Source: Paenibacillus aestuarii
GTDB taxonomy: Bacteria > Bacillota > Bacilli > Paenibacillales > NBRC-103111
Direction: 5' to 3'
Assembly (NCBI RefSeq): GCF_027789125.1
Contig: NZ_JAQFVF010000080.1
Span: forward strand, 62,001-126,000
DNA length: 64,000 nt
A program made the position numbers and the translations under genes. Under the pieces are notes generated by a model. That model had not been told where the DNA came from. It ran no database searches and was given only the letters and a program-made list of their open reading frames with translations. This document shows, one piece after another, positions 1 through 9,277 of this stretch; within the stretch, counting starts at the first letter, position 1, and each line of letters begins with the position of its first letter.

Positions 1-368
1 TTCTGCAGGTATTGGTCCGATGTTTCGCTCCCTTTAGCTACCCATTTGTACTTGACATTGATGCCTAATTGGTCCTTGTATAAGCGAGTCCAAATATTAT
101 CGTCAATTGTTTGATCCTTAAGAACGCTGAGTACATTATTCTCTACTACATCGCTAAGGCTGCGAACTGTAGTCAATTCAATCGGCTGATTATACTTGCC
201 AAGAGGATCGGTATTAGCGTTTGAAGTATCGGTTTTGACTGTATTCCCGTCTGATTTGCTCTGCTCGTTAACGGAGCCGTTTGGACCGCTGCATGCGGAA
301 AGCACGACCGTAGTGATCGCTACGTACAAAATGGCCAGGTTTTTCGATCGACTCTTAAGCCTTTTCAT
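1..368 (-). CDS. Extracellular sugar-binding lipoprotein, N-terminal part (runs off the window)
   Basis: The reading frame starts at an ATG at 368 with a GGGGGA ribosome site just upstream and continues past the left edge, so only about 122 residues are visible. Residues 1-26 form a lipoprotein signal with a basic start, a hydrophobic core and lipobox LSAC (Cys26), followed by a Ser/Asn/Thr-rich linker. The next stretch (TTVRSL, then DNIWTRLYKDQLGI) resembles the start of LplA/YtcQ-type solute-binding proteins of Paenibacillus. These bind oligosaccharides outside the membrane for a CUT1-type ABC importer. The partner permeases are outside the window. The family call is recognition by eye; the substrate is unknown. 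Confidence 0.75.
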   Translation of the reverse strand, partial: MKRLKSRSKNLAILYVAITTVVLSACSGPNGSVNEQSKSDGNTVKTDTSNANTDPLGKYNQPIELTTVRSLSDVVENNVLSVLKDQTIDDNIWTRLYKDQLGINVKYKWVAKGSETSDQYLQ

Positions 369-487
369 GTCCATCCCCCATTTTATTGAATTAGGCGCCT
401 TATTGCTGTATACGTTTTCATTATAGAGTGGGAAGAAACACCAAACAATGTACAACTCTTTACATTCGTTACCCGATCTTGACTTCA

Positions 488-501
488 TGTAAGCGTTTTA
501 C
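488..501 (-). promoter_or_regulatory. Weak cre-like element upstream of the lipoprotein gene
   Basis: TGTAAGCGTTTTAC keeps the TGNAANCG core of a CcpA cre site but departs from the consensus in its last two bases. It lies about 120 bases upstream of the sugar-binding lipoprotein start, a plausible place for catabolite control. Low confidence because the right end is poor. Confidence 0.3.
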
Positions 502-665
502 CTGCTAACTGTTTTTTGAAGTATGTAATGCAGTATGTTTCATAAACACTCAAATGAGCGATCCTATGTAAATTTATACGAATACGCAAATTCCTCAACT
601 CGTTCACAATTGACTTCTACCGGGCAAACTGCCTTCGAAGTTGCGACAGCCTTATCACGGGGTGC

Positions 666-695
666 AAAAAAAACAGCTGCCACCGCAGCTGCTCC
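666..695 (-). terminator. Rho-independent terminator after the first sigK fragment
   Basis: Read on the minus strand, CAGCTGC, a four-base loop and GCAGCTG form a perfect 7-bp stem followed by eight Ts. It lies directly 3' of the sigK fragment at 714-915, so it may be the original sigK terminator carried with the fragment. Confidence 0.75.
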
Positions 696-713
696 TCCAA
701 GCCCTATCACTCG

Positions 714-915
714 CCGCTTCGCCTTATAAAACTCATATCTTCAGCGAGCGCAGATGCATCAGGATCTCGTTCTCGATACAGCGCGCTGCGAACGTCGCCA
801 GCTTCGTCCCCTTGTTCGGCGAGAACGATTCGATCGCTTTGATCAGCCCGATGGTGCCGATCGAGATCAGATCCTCAAGATCTTCGCCGGTATTGTCGAA
901 TTTTTTGACATTGTG
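714..915 (-). pseudogene. sigK: sigK fragment 1, internal deletion
   Basis: Minus-strand translation gives VKKFDNTGEDLEDLISIG and, further on, KGTKLATFAARCIENEI and HLRSLK. This is conserved region 2 of the sporulation sigma factor SigK (about residues 50-110 of roughly 235). After HLRSLK the sequence jumps to the last codons of sigK: 23 bases at 714-736 are identical to the 3' end of fragment 3 (33743-33765). The N-terminus, the -35 recognition region and the original stop codon are missing, and the frame now hits a stop right after the junction. It cannot make a working sigma factor; an intact sigK presumably lies elsewhere. Confidence 0.85.
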
Positions 916-927
916 AAATAGAGCCGA

Positions 928-953
928 TGTAATTCATGGGTGTAATTCATGGG
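928..953. repeat. 13-bp perfect tandem duplication
   Basis: TGTAATTCATGGG occurs twice back to back (928-940 and 941-953) at the edge of sigK fragment 1. It looks like a small replication-slippage or repair scar at the breakpoint. Confidence 0.8.
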
Positions 954-1006
954 ACTGGTGTTATACTCGGACACCTGCTGTGTTAATTCATAAGCTGCAC
1001 ACTGCT

Positions 1007-2584
1007 TTATTGATTCTCTCTTTGCAGCTGCCTTCGGTATTCCGTAGGCGTGAAGCCCGTCGTTTTCTTAAAGATGCGGGTGAAATAGTTAGGGTCGTGG
1101 TATCCTGACATATAGCAAATCTCTTTAAAGCTCAGCTCCTCAAGCTCCAATAACCGCCTTGCCTCGTTAATCCTTAGACGCGTTACGTATTCTGTGAAAG
1201 TTTCGCCGGTATACTGCTTAAACATTTTGCTAAAATAATACGGACTCAGGTTGATCAGCTCTGCCGTCTGCTCCATGGAAATTTCCGACTTATAGTGCTC
1301 TGCGATAAAAAGCTTAACTTTTTCCATCACCCGGAATTGACGGCGTTTCCGTTCCTCCGACAAATCTTCGAGCAGGCGGTCCAGCTGTTCAAATGCCGCT
1401 TCGCGCAAAGTGCCTATTTCCTGGATTCCCGAGAAACGGGACATCACTTCTGTCGGCCTCTGCAGCTCCAATTGCCTGGCCAGTGTAATAAAAAGAGCGA
1501 TCAGCTCATCCCTGCAAACCTGAAAGTTATCTCCGTTTAATTGGAACAATCTCTCGAACAATTGCGAAAACTGATCATAAGCTTCTTCTTTATTTTGGCG
1601 CTGAACCGTGTTTAGTAATTTCCTCTCTTCACCGTTTGATATGCCGGGGACTCCATCCATTTGCCGGATATCTTCAAAATGACGGATACGGGTATCAACG
1701 CTTGAATCCGCGGTAGCGGCAACCGCCTCTTGATACGATCGCCGCAGCCCCTCCATCCCTTCTTGAACCGCGCCGATGCCAATACATGCTGATAACGAAA
1801 ATCTTCCTTCAGCAAAAGCTTGCAGTCTTTCCGCCCACAACAAGGAATCCGTACGATGTATAAATCCGGACCCAGGCGACGGGGATGGAATAAATACCGC
1901 AATTCGGTTTCCCATCATTGGACTTACCATGCATGGAATCTGAAGCTTGATGTACTGCTTTAATTCTTCATACAGTGTTTTTCTTGCCGTCTGATATTGC
2001 TCCCAATCCATTTGCTCTGGAAAGGGAAAGGAAAGAACCATCACATATCCTTTCTCCCACTCGATATTCAATATCTCCGTCATATAATGCAGTTCCAGCT
2101 CCTGCACATAGTCCATCATCAGCATAAGGGTCAATTCGTTCTCCGCCAGAGGAAGCAGCCGGCCCAGCTGCAATCGAATTTCCATGTCTTCTTCACGTTT
2201 CTGACTTTCCCTTTCCATGGCTGCAATCTGCTTGCGAAGAACGTCGACCAGCTCCTCCCGGTTCGCCGGCTTCAGAATATACTCTTTGACACCCAGGGAT
2301 ACAGCTTCTTTCGCATAGGCAAAAAAATCATGGGCGGTTACCATAATGATCCGGATGTCCGGATGACGGGCTTTAATCTCTCGTACAGCTTCTAGGCCGT
2401 GAATGCCCGGCATTTTGATGTCCATAAATATAATGTGTGGACGTTTTTCTTCAACCAGGTGAATCGCTTTCCGTCCATTTTCCGCGTGGAAGAACTCGAA
2501 CTGATCTTTCATGGCATCCCTGACCATCATTTCAAGTCCTTCCCTCTCTAAAGCTTCATCATCCGCAATCAATAATCGATACAT
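1007..2584 (-). CDS. AraC-type response regulator of the xylose sensor (YesN family)
   Basis: A 525-residue protein with an N-terminal receiver domain (about 1-120; phospho-acceptor Asp55, acidic pocket DDE at 8-10, conserved Lys105), a long middle region, and a C-terminal AraC double helix-turn-helix (about 425-525, with SPYYFSKMFK and GYHDPNYFTRIFKK). It should be phosphorylated by the kinase encoded directly upstream and activate a nearby promoter, most likely that of xylF. Its start overlaps the kinase stop by 16 bases, so the two are translationally coupled. Clostridial YesN of the XylFII-LytS-YesN system activates xylFGH; the same role here is inferred from gene order. Confidence 0.88.
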   Translation of the reverse strand: MYRLLIADDEALEREGLEMMVRDAMKDQFEFFHAENGRKAIHLVEEKRPHIIFMDIKMPGIHGLEAVREIKARHPDIRIIMVTAHDFFAYAKEAVSLGVKEYILKPANREELVDVLRKQIAAMERESQKREEDMEIRLQLGRLLPLAENELTLMLMMDYVQELELHYMTEILNIEWEKGYVMVLSFPFPEQMDWEQYQTARKTLYEELKQYIKLQIPCMVSPMMGNRIAVFIPSPSPGSGFIHRTDSLLWAERLQAFAEGRFSLSACIGIGAVQEGMEGLRRSYQEAVAATADSSVDTRIRHFEDIRQMDGVPGISNGEERKLLNTVQRQNKEEAYDQFSQLFERLFQLNGDNFQVCRDELIALFITLARQLELQRPTEVMSRFSGIQEIGTLREAAFEQLDRLLEDLSEERKRRQFRVMEKVKLFIAEHYKSEISMEQTAELINLSPYYFSKMFKQYTGETFTEYVTRLRINEARRLLELEELSFKEICYMSGYHDPNYFTRIFKKTTGFTPTEYRRQLQRENQ

Positions 2585-4041
2585 ACCTCTTCTCCTTCAA
2601 ATATACTTCGGATGGGTAAGAGGGGAAGCCGAAATCTTACAAGCGTCCCTTCTCCCTTACCGCTTACAATCTCGATCGTCTGTTTTCCGTCAAAAAACAA
2701 TTGCAGCCGCTTAAATACGTTCGTTGTTCCCAGCCCCGTCGACTGCTTCTTCACATGAAGCGGCCACTTGGTCTCTTCCGAGACAGATTGGATAAGGAGC
2801 GTTCGAACTTCCTCATCCATACCGATCCCGTTATCCATAATCTCTATGATCACTTGTTCCTCGTCCTTGATGATTCTTAGTTCAAGAACCGCTCCTTCCT
2901 CCACCTCCTCGATACCGTGCACGATAGCATTTTCCAGAATAGGCTGCAGCGTTAAACAAGGAATCATTTGATCCAACGCGGCATCATCAATATCCGTCTC
3001 AAAATGAATGCGGTCCCGAAATCTCGCCTTTTGAATCGTTATATATTCCATAGCATGTCCCACTTCATCCCGAAGCGTCACTGGATGATCCAGCTTCTGC
3101 AAGTTGTAACGCAACAACCGGGAGACTGAAACCGTTAGTTCGCTCGTACGATGAGCGCCTTCAATATAAGCCAGCTTGGCAATGGCATTCAACGTATTAA
3201 ACAAAAAATGCGGATTGATCTGGCTTTGCAGTGTCTTCAGTTCCAGCTCCTTCACCAGTCGATCATTCTCCAGGCTCTGCATGTGCTTGCCCATCAAATC
3301 CTGGATATTGTCAAGCATATGATTAAAGCTTTTGCCTAATATCTCAATTTCATCGCCCGTGTGAATCTCCGGAGCTTTCATGTCCAGCTTGCCCTTGGAT
3401 ATTTGTTTGGCTGTAAGCACGAGCTTACGTAGCGGTATGCTAATACTGGTGGACAGCCATAGTGAAAAGATAATGCTTAGCAGCGCAACGGTAAACACCA
3501 AGTAAACGCCCAGTTTGTTCATCTCCGAGGTCGTTCGCATGATGTTTTCGTAGATGGGCCGGTAATGTTCAAGCTCCAAATCTACAAGCGCCTGTCCGCC
3601 TTCACCGATAAAACGGGACACTTTTTCCGCTTGAATATAATCTCCCGCTTTCTTATTGGAATCCTGCGTCTGACTGCCGCCGATCATTGCAGAGGTCTGT
3701 TCCAGAAAGGTATCCAGCATACTCGTGTAGTTCTCAATCTGGAGAGCGTTCAAATCACTGCGGTCCATAGCCGCCAATTGCTCTCTCAACGCTTTCAATT
3801 CATGGACATGCGTCGTCAGATCCGGGTAACTGTCCGCATCCATTTGGATATCAAAGCGGTACAAAAAACGCATCACTTCATTACTCTCGCGGGAGACTTG
3901 CTTGTAAAGCATAATCCGGTCCATTAATAATGAATAACCTTCCTGGGCGCTCTTGCTGCTCTCAAACAAAAAATAGGAAACAAAGCTCATCAGCAGCACA
4001 AGTAATGGAATGAAAAAGAACAATTTGCGGTGAATACTCAT
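2569..4041 (-). CDS. Sensor histidine kinase of the xylose sensor (YesM/LytS-like)
   Basis: 490 residues. TM1 is at about 7-26, an extracellular domain spans about 27-176, TM2 is at about 177-197 and is followed by a HAMP linker (about 198-250). The His_kinase motif QINPHFLFN has phospho-acceptor His278, and a HATPase domain has the N box LENAIVHG, DNGIGM and GLGTTNV. The extracellular part is short and looks helical, unlike the larger dCache-type sensors of the other two kinases in the window. Both ends overlap neighbours: 4 bases with the binding-protein gene and 16 bases with the regulator gene. It probably senses sugar through the anchored binding protein rather than directly. Confidence 0.88.
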   Translation of the reverse strand: MSIHRKLFFFIPLLVLLMSFVSYFLFESSKSAQEGYSLLMDRIMLYKQVSRESNEVMRFLYRFDIQMDADSYPDLTTHVHELKALREQLAAMDRSDLNALQIENYTSMLDTFLEQTSAMIGGSQTQDSNKKAGDYIQAEKVSRFIGEGGQALVDLELEHYRPIYENIMRTTSEMNKLGVYLVFTVALLSIIFSLWLSTSISIPLRKLVLTAKQISKGKLDMKAPEIHTGDEIEILGKSFNHMLDNIQDLMGKHMQSLENDRLVKELELKTLQSQINPHFLFNTLNAIAKLAYIEGAHRTSELTVSVSRLLRYNLQKLDHPVTLRDEVGHAMEYITIQKARFRDRIHFETDIDDAALDQMIPCLTLQPILENAIVHGIEEVEEGAVLELRIIKDEEQVIIEIMDNGIGMDEEVRTLLIQSVSEETKWPLHVKKQSTGLGTTNVFKRLQLFFDGKQTIEIVSGKGEGTLVRFRLPLLPIRSIFEGEEVCIDY

Positions 4042-5024
4042 GGCGTCATCTCCCCCTTTAATTGCTGACGGTTAATGACCTTTACTTTTGTAAATTGATT
4101 GATGGGGAGAGCATAACCTTGAAAGTAATCGTTAAGCAGGTTCACCGAGGTTTTCCCCATTTCGAAAGGCTCCTGCACGACTGTCGCTTCGATCTCGCCG
4201 TTACGGATCGCTTTCAGCGTTTCCGGAAGATCGTCAAAGCCAATGATCCGCACATCGGTGCGGTGCATGCTTTTGGTAGCCTGCAGAATGCCCAGAGCAT
4301 CGGTGGCGCTGGTGCCGACCATCGTTGTAATTTCAGGATTATCTCTCAGCATGTCCGATGCTTGCTGTATGGCCTCCATCATCGAAATGTTGGAGGAGCG
4401 GACTTTAACGATTTCCAGCTCCTCGAACGGATCTACCACACTTCGCAGCCCGTTTAGACGCTGCATTTGGCTCTCAGCCGATTCGCTTCCGATAATAACG
4501 CCGACTTTTCCTTTGCCTGCGGTGATTTGCAGTACGATCTTCCCTAAAAGCCTGCCGGCTTCGATATTGTCTGTTCCAACATAAGTCAGCCTTTTGCTCG
4601 TCGGCGCATCCGTATCGATCGTCAATACAGGTATGCGGTTTTCAATCGCCTTGTTAATCAAAGGCGTAAACTTCTCATCATTCAGTCCTTGTACGATGAT
4701 ACCGTCGACTTTCGAGGCGATGGCTTTCTCAAGTAATTTGAGCTGTTCCTCCATGCTGTTGCGTACCGGACCGATGCATTCGATCGCAATTCGTTGCTGA
4801 AGCGCAGCCTCTCTCGCCCCCTGTTCGACCAACTGCCAATACGGATGCCCTTGTTCTTGCTCAATTAACACGATATGCAGACCGTCATGTCTCGGTTTGG
4901 CCTCTCCCTTCAATTGATCCACAATATCCTGAATCTTATTGGAGTCCATAGCGAAATTAATAAATAAGAGCCCAAAAACCGTCATGATGATTGCAAAGCT
5001 GATCAACCATTTGCCATCCTTCAT
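4038..5024 (-). CDS. Membrane-anchored sugar-binding sensor protein (XylFII-like)
   Basis: 328 residues of the RbsB/XylF type-1 periplasmic-binding fold (peripla_BP_4-like; DGIIVQGLND, PVLTIDTDAP, GTSATDALGI). The N-terminus has one hydrophobic helix (about 8-24) but no lipobox Cys, so it is probably held by an uncleaved signal anchor. It precedes and overlaps the kinase gene. In clostridial xylose sensing, XylFII binds D-xylose outside the cell and signals through the LytS kinase; this gene has the same anchor type, size and position. A perfect cre match lies 31 bases upstream. The ligand being xylose is inferred from the adjoining xylFGH. Confidence 0.82.
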   Translation of the reverse strand: MKDGKWLISFAIIMTVFGLLFINFAMDSNKIQDIVDQLKGEAKPRHDGLHIVLIEQEQGHPYWQLVEQGAREAALQQRIAIECIGPVRNSMEEQLKLLEKAIASKVDGIIVQGLNDEKFTPLINKAIENRIPVLTIDTDAPTSKRLTYVGTDNIEAGRLLGKIVLQITAGKGKVGVIIGSESAESQMQRLNGLRSVVDPFEELEIVKVRSSNISMMEAIQQASDMLRDNPEITTMVGTSATDALGILQATKSMHRTDVRIIGFDDLPETLKAIRNGEIEATVVQEPFEMGKTSVNLLNDYFQGYALPINQFTKVKVINRQQLKGEMTP

Positions 5025-5054
5025 CTTCCACCCCGTCTAAACCTGCTTAATATC

Positions 5055-5068
5055 TGTAAGCGTTATCA
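5055..5068 (-). promoter_or_regulatory. cre site (CcpA operator) before the xylose sensor genes
   Basis: TGTAAGCGTTATCA matches the cre consensus TGWAANCGNTNWCA at every position. It sits in the 186-base gap between the xylH terminator and the sensor start at 5024, suggesting a separate glucose-repressed promoter for the sensor genes. Confidence 0.75.
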
Positions 5069-5163
5069 AAACTAAATGCTCTAAAAATAATAAAAATTGC
5101 ACCTTCTATATATTATAGTCAAATCTACTAGCGTAATCATAGTGAGAAATCGGCGTAAATAGA

Positions 5164-5208
5164 TAAAGCGGTCCTCCTCATTCTTGCAAGAATGGAGTAC
5201 CGCTGCTT
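5164..5208 (-). terminator. Terminator after xylH
   Basis: AGCGGT (5167-5172) pairs with ACCGCT (5199-5204) around an inner CATTCTTGC/GCAAGAATG stem, followed on the minus strand by TTTATC. It starts within a few bases of the xylH stop and separates the transporter genes from the sensor genes. Confidence 0.7.
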
Positions 5209-5210
5209 GT

Positions 5211-6401
5211 TTATTTCACTGCTTTCTTGTTTCGGTTTGAAATGTCCAGCCATACTGCGAATACCAGAATGCCGCCTTTCACCAAATATTGCCAAAACGA
5301 CTCCAATCCCATGAGCGACATGCCATTGTCCAGTGAAGTCATCACTAACGCCCCTAGAATGGCACCGGTCACTTTTCCCGAGCCGCCCATTAACGACGTG
5401 CCGCCGATTACACAGGCTGCAATAGCATCCATCTCGGCCATGTTGCCCGCTGAAATGGTCGCTGACGACAAGCGCGAAGTCAAGACAATCGAAGCTATGG
5501 CGCCAAGCAATCCGCTGCAAACAAATACGATCATCGTTTTGAACTTAATGTTGATGCCGGAAAGCCGCGTCGCCTCCATATTGCCCCCTATCGCATAAAT
5601 GTGACGACCGAAGGTCGTTTTGGTGGCAATGAAAGAAAAAATGATAGCCAGAACAAGAACGAAGATGATTGGAAAAGGAATGCCCTTATAGCTGTTAACA
5701 ACAAGAATAAAAGCAATAACCAGCAAGCTGAGACCGATCATTTTAATTAAGTCTGCTCCAATTGGCGCTACTGTAAAACCATATTTCAATCTGGAGCTAC
5801 GTTTTTTGAAGGTTGACCATACGATGACGACGATCGTGATCAAACCCAACATGAGCCCAAAGCCTTTGGTGAAATAAGCATTACCCATCAGCGAGAAAAT
5901 CGGGTCGGAAACCGGAATTGTCATCGATTTCGTGATCCCCATCAGCGCGCCCCGAAAAATAAGCATGCCCCCCAGGGTGACAATAAACGCTGGCACAGCT
6001 TTATAAGCGACAAGCCAGCCCTGCATCAAACCAAGAACAATACCTGCCGCCAGCGTTCCCGCAATAACGATGATCGTCGGCAGCTCAAGCCAATTGCTGA
6101 GAATTGCCGCAATCCCACCCGTCAAGCCGACAAGAGAGCCTACTGACAAATCAATATGTCCGGCTACGATGACAAGCACCATACCGATGGCCAGAATACC
6201 GGTTACCGACATCTGGGTAAACAAATTTGATAAATTTCGCGGTGTCAGAAACGTATCGTTCAAGAGGCCGAACAGCAGCCAAATCAGCACTAAGGCGCCC
6301 ACCATTGTATAAGCGCGAACATCCATTTGGATGAGCCCGCTCCACTTGTTTCTGCTTGGAAAGGAGCTCTTTTGCTCCTCGATTTGAGAGATCGTTTGCA
6401 T
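5211..6401 (-). CDS. xylH: Xylose ABC transporter permease XylH
   Basis: 396 residues, about ten to twelve predicted membrane helices. The CUT2 permease signature around GHIDLSVGSLVG is present near residue 85, and GGTSLMGGSGKVTGA near the C-terminus. Length suits XylH (about 390), clearly longer than RbsC-type permeases (about 320), owing to an extra middle segment with hydrophilic KKRSSRLKYGF. It forms the membrane channel for the XylG ATPase and the XylF binding protein. The ATG lies 2 bases after the xylG stop region, so the two genes are co-translated. Confidence 0.9.
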   Translation of the reverse strand: MQTISQIEEQKSSFPSRNKWSGLIQMDVRAYTMVGALVLIWLLFGLLNDTFLTPRNLSNLFTQMSVTGILAIGMVLVIVAGHIDLSVGSLVGLTGGIAAILSNWLELPTIIVIAGTLAAGIVLGLMQGWLVAYKAVPAFIVTLGGMLIFRGALMGITKSMTIPVSDPIFSLMGNAYFTKGFGLMLGLITIVVIVWSTFKKRSSRLKYGFTVAPIGADLIKMIGLSLLVIAFILVVNSYKGIPFPIIFVLVLAIIFSFIATKTTFGRHIYAIGGNMEATRLSGINIKFKTMIVFVCSGLLGAIASIVLTSRLSSATISAGNMAEMDAIAACVIGGTSLMGGSGKVTGAILGALVMTSLDNGMSLMGLESFWQYLVKGGILVFAVWLDISNRNKKAVK

Positions 6402-6403
6402 GT

Positions 6404-7915
6404 TTATCTTCCTCCAGTTGCAGACGCCATAATATTTTCCTGGGTCGCTTCGTGATAATCCAGCTCCCGGACAAATTGCCCTTCACTCATGACCAGGATC
6501 CGGTCGCTCATTCCGATAATCTCCGGCAGTTCAGAGGAAATCATGATGATAGCGACTCCCTGATCAATCAAGCGGTTCATTAAATTGTAGATTTCAAATT
6601 TGGCTCCGACATCGATCCCACGGGTCGGTTCGTCAAGGATCAAGATTTTCGGATTGGACATCAGCCATTTGCCGATCACTACCTTCTGCTGGTTTCCTCC
6701 GGACAATGTGCCTACGGGCGTTTCTAGCGACGCTGTCTTTATTTTTAATTCCTGGACGTACGATTGCCCCCACTTGATTTCTTCGTTTTCATTAATCACG
6801 CTATACCTGGAAACACGGTGCATGTTCGCCATCGTCATATTGCTTTTAACGTCCATATTCAGGATCAGCCCCTGACGCTTGCGGTCCTCCGTGACAAGAG
6901 CCATACCGGCAAGAACCGCGTCTGTGATGTTCCGGATATGCACCTGCTTTCCTTCGATCAGCACCTCTCCTTCGAATTTACCTTCGTAGGCTCCGAATAA
7001 GCTTGAGACAAATTCAGTCCGACCGGCTCCCATCAATCCGGCAATTCCCAGAATCTCGCCCTTGCGCAAAGTTAAATGGACATTCCGGATGACCTTTTGG
7101 CCCTTCTTTTCTTTGTGCCATACCGAGTAGTTGCGTACTTCCAGAACCGTCTCCTTCGGCTGATGCGGGACGCGGGGATAGCGCTCGGTGAGCTCGCGTC
7201 CCACCATGAGTGAAACAATTTGATCATCGTTCGTGCTGCTGCCCGGCAGCGTATCGATCGTTTGTCCGTCGCGCAGTACTGTGATGCTGTCTGCAAGGCG
7301 GAACACCTCAGGCATTTTATGGGAAATATAAATGCAGGATACACCATTTGCCCGAAGCTGATTGAGTATGCCCATCAAAATCTCGACTTCGCTTTCGGTC
7401 AAAGCAGCAGTAGGCTCGTCGAGGATTAAAATTTTCGTATGTTTGGATAACGCCTTGGCGATTTCGACCAGCTGCTGCTGACCGATTCCCAAATGACTGA
7501 CAGAGGTATCGGGACTTACTCGAAGCCCTACCCGTTCCAGCCAGATTGCCGTATTGTGATACAATTCGTCCCATTGGATAACTCCCCGTTTCTTAGGCTC
7601 CCTGCCCAAGAAAATATTTTCTCCAATGGTCATATCTTTTACGAGCGCCAGCTCCTGATGAATGATGGCGATTCCTGCCTTTTCGGCATCCGCAATTGAA
7701 TAAAATTCTTTTTTCTCACCGTTGATGCGGATCTCCCCGCTATAGGTTCGAGCTGTATGAAGCCCGCTTAACACCTTCATCAGCGTAGACTTTCCCGCTC
7801 CATTTTCCCCGCACAGCGCATGAATTTCCCCCTGACGAACCTTGAAATTCACACCGCTCAGTGCTTTGACACCGGGAAATTCTTTGCTGATATCAATCAT
7901 CTCTAAAGCGAACAT
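6404..7915 (-). CDS. xylG: Xylose ABC transporter ATP-binding protein XylG
   Basis: 503 residues containing two ATP-binding halves, as usual for CUT2 sugar importers. The first half has Walker A GENGAGKST (about 36-44), a degenerate signature (LGIGQQQ) and Walker B ILILDEPTAAL. The second half has the divergent GLMGAGRTE loop, signature LSGGNQQK and Walker B ILILDEPTRGIDVG. It powers xylose uptake through XylH. Start ATG at 7915 has an ACAGGAG site at normal spacing. The gap to xylF holds a 12-bp hairpin that may reduce ATPase expression relative to the binding protein. Confidence 0.92.
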   Translation of the reverse strand: MFALEMIDISKEFPGVKALSGVNFKVRQGEIHALCGENGAGKSTLMKVLSGLHTARTYSGEIRINGEKKEFYSIADAEKAGIAIIHQELALVKDMTIGENIFLGREPKKRGVIQWDELYHNTAIWLERVGLRVSPDTSVSHLGIGQQQLVEIAKALSKHTKILILDEPTAALTESEVEILMGILNQLRANGVSCIYISHKMPEVFRLADSITVLRDGQTIDTLPGSSTNDDQIVSLMVGRELTERYPRVPHQPKETVLEVRNYSVWHKEKKGQKVIRNVHLTLRKGEILGIAGLMGAGRTEFVSSLFGAYEGKFEGEVLIEGKQVHIRNITDAVLAGMALVTEDRKRQGLILNMDVKSNMTMANMHRVSRYSVINENEEIKWGQSYVQELKIKTASLETPVGTLSGGNQQKVVIGKWLMSNPKILILDEPTRGIDVGAKFEIYNLMNRLIDQGVAIIMISSELPEIIGMSDRILVMSEGQFVRELDYHEATQENIMASATGGR

Positions 7916-7968
7916 GTAGCCAACTCCTGTCCGTTATGACTCCCCGTTTCATTCTCCTCGCTTGAAAA

Positions 7969-8008
7969 GGTAAAGGCGACTAGTTGTCGCCGTGTCGTCG
8001 CCTTTACC
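7969..8008 (-). terminator. Perfect 12-bp hairpin between xylF and xylG
   Basis: GGTAAAGGCGAC (7969-7980) is the exact inverse of GTCGCCTTTACC (7997-8008), with a 16-base loop and no strong T run. In ABC operons such a hairpin after the binding-protein gene commonly stabilises its mRNA and lets only part of the transcripts reach the ATPase gene. I read it as a processing or partial-termination element. Confidence 0.65.
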
Positions 8009-8014
8009 CATTGC

Positions 8015-9115
8015 TTATTGTTTCGGCCATTGATCTTTCGGCACGTTCTTATATACATCTTCCAGCTTGTGGAATCCGTCCTTGATCACCGTATCCGCCA
8101 AATTGCTCTTATCTACGGAGATCGGATCGAGCAGGATCGATGGAACATCGATTTTACCGTTATTGACTTTTTTATCCGCACCTTCCACCTTGCCGGATTT
8201 CGCAAGAGAAATCGCCATCTCCGCAGCCTTCGTCGCGATCGATTTGATTGGTTTGTAAACCGTCATCGTTTGCTTTCCTTCGGCAATACGCTGAACGGCT
8301 GCCAGATCGGCATCCTGGCCGGAAACCGGAATTTTGCCTACCAGCCCTTGGGCCGTCAACGCTTGAATAGCTCCGCCTGCAGTACCGTCATTTGCGGCAA
8401 CAACCGCTTGAATGTTATTATTGTTGGCGGTCAGCGCGTTTTCCATATTTTTTAGAGCTTCTTCCGGCTTCCAGTCTTTAGAGAATTGCTCGTATACAAT
8501 TTTAATGTCACCTTTGTCCTGAAGCGGCTTGAGGATGTTCATAGCCCCTTGCTTAAACAAAATCGCATTATTATCGGTATCCGCACCGCCGATATATACA
8601 AAGTTCCCTTTCGATACCTTTTCCGTAATCGCTTTCGCCTGCATTTCACCCACACGGACGTTATCGAACGACACATAGTAGTCGAGATCCGAGTTTTTAA
8701 TCAATCGGTCATAAGAAATTACCTTGATCCCCTCTTTATGAGCTTTTTCCACGATTTGCGCGGTTGCCTCCGCGTTGTGAGGAATGACAACCAATACATT
8801 TACGCCTTGTGAAATCAGTTGCTCGGCCTGACTCATTTGCGTAGCATCGTCGCCATTCGCCGCGAGCACCTTCACTTCGCCGCCAAGCTCTTGGACCTTC
8901 GCCGAGAAAATATCGCGGTCCTTCTGCCAGCGTTCCTCCTTCAAGGTGTCCATGGACATGCCGATTACGATTTTGCCGTCGCCTTTTTTTCCGGAAGCCG
9001 GTTGACCAGTTTCTATTGACTTATTGTTTTCCGAGACAACTCCACAGCCTGCTACTGACGCAGTCAGCATAACAAGAAGTAAACCATATCCAGCTTTTTT
9101 ACCCCATTTCTTCAT
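8015..9115 (-). CDS. xylF: D-xylose-binding lipoprotein XylF
   Basis: 366 residues. Lipoprotein signal with lipobox VAGC (Cys24), then a type-1 periplasmic-binding fold. IGMSMDTLKEERWQKDRDIF, GVNVLVVIPHNAEAT, YDRLIKNSDLDYYVSFDNV and VSGQDADLAAVQRI are strongly XylF-like. It captures xylose outside the membrane and passes it to XylGH. The start ATG has a GGGGAGA site. Two cre-like sites lie upstream (9151 and 9252). First gene of a leftward xylFGH operon followed by a matching sensor set. Confidence 0.93.
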   Translation of the reverse strand: MKKWGKKAGYGLLLVMLTASVAGCGVVSENNKSIETGQPASGKKGDGKIVIGMSMDTLKEERWQKDRDIFSAKVQELGGEVKVLAANGDDATQMSQAEQLISQGVNVLVVIPHNAEATAQIVEKAHKEGIKVISYDRLIKNSDLDYYVSFDNVRVGEMQAKAITEKVSKGNFVYIGGADTDNNAILFKQGAMNILKPLQDKGDIKIVYEQFSKDWKPEEALKNMENALTANNNNIQAVVAANDGTAGGAIQALTAQGLVGKIPVSGQDADLAAVQRIAEGKQTMTVYKPIKSIATKAAEMAISLAKSGKVEGADKKVNNGKIDVPSILLDPISVDKSNLADTVIKDGFHKLEDVYKNVPKDQWPKQ

Positions 9116-9150
9116 GCTTCAAAGTCTCCCCTTTTCCTTTGATTCGGATT

Positions 9151-9164
9151 TGATTGCGCTTACA
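9151..9164 (-). promoter_or_regulatory. cre-like site upstream of xylF
   Basis: Minus-strand TGTAAGCGCAATCA matches cre (TGWAANCGNTNWCA) with one mismatch. It lies 36 bases before the xylF start, a typical place for CcpA repression in the 5' leader. Confidence 0.6.
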
Positions 9165-9251
9165 AATTAATTTTAGCAAAGGCGTGTAGCGGAATATACG
9201 ACAACGGCCCGCACTCATTCGTCCTAATTCAGGATTATCATGACTACAAAA

Positions 9252-9265
9252 TGAAAACGGATTCA
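9252..9265 (+). promoter_or_regulatory. Second cre-like site upstream of xylF
   Basis: TGAAAACGGATTCA matches cre with one mismatch, 137 bases before xylF. With the site at 9151 it would give CcpA two contacts about 100 bases apart. Confidence 0.45.
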
Positions 9266-9277
9266 ATTATTTTGCAA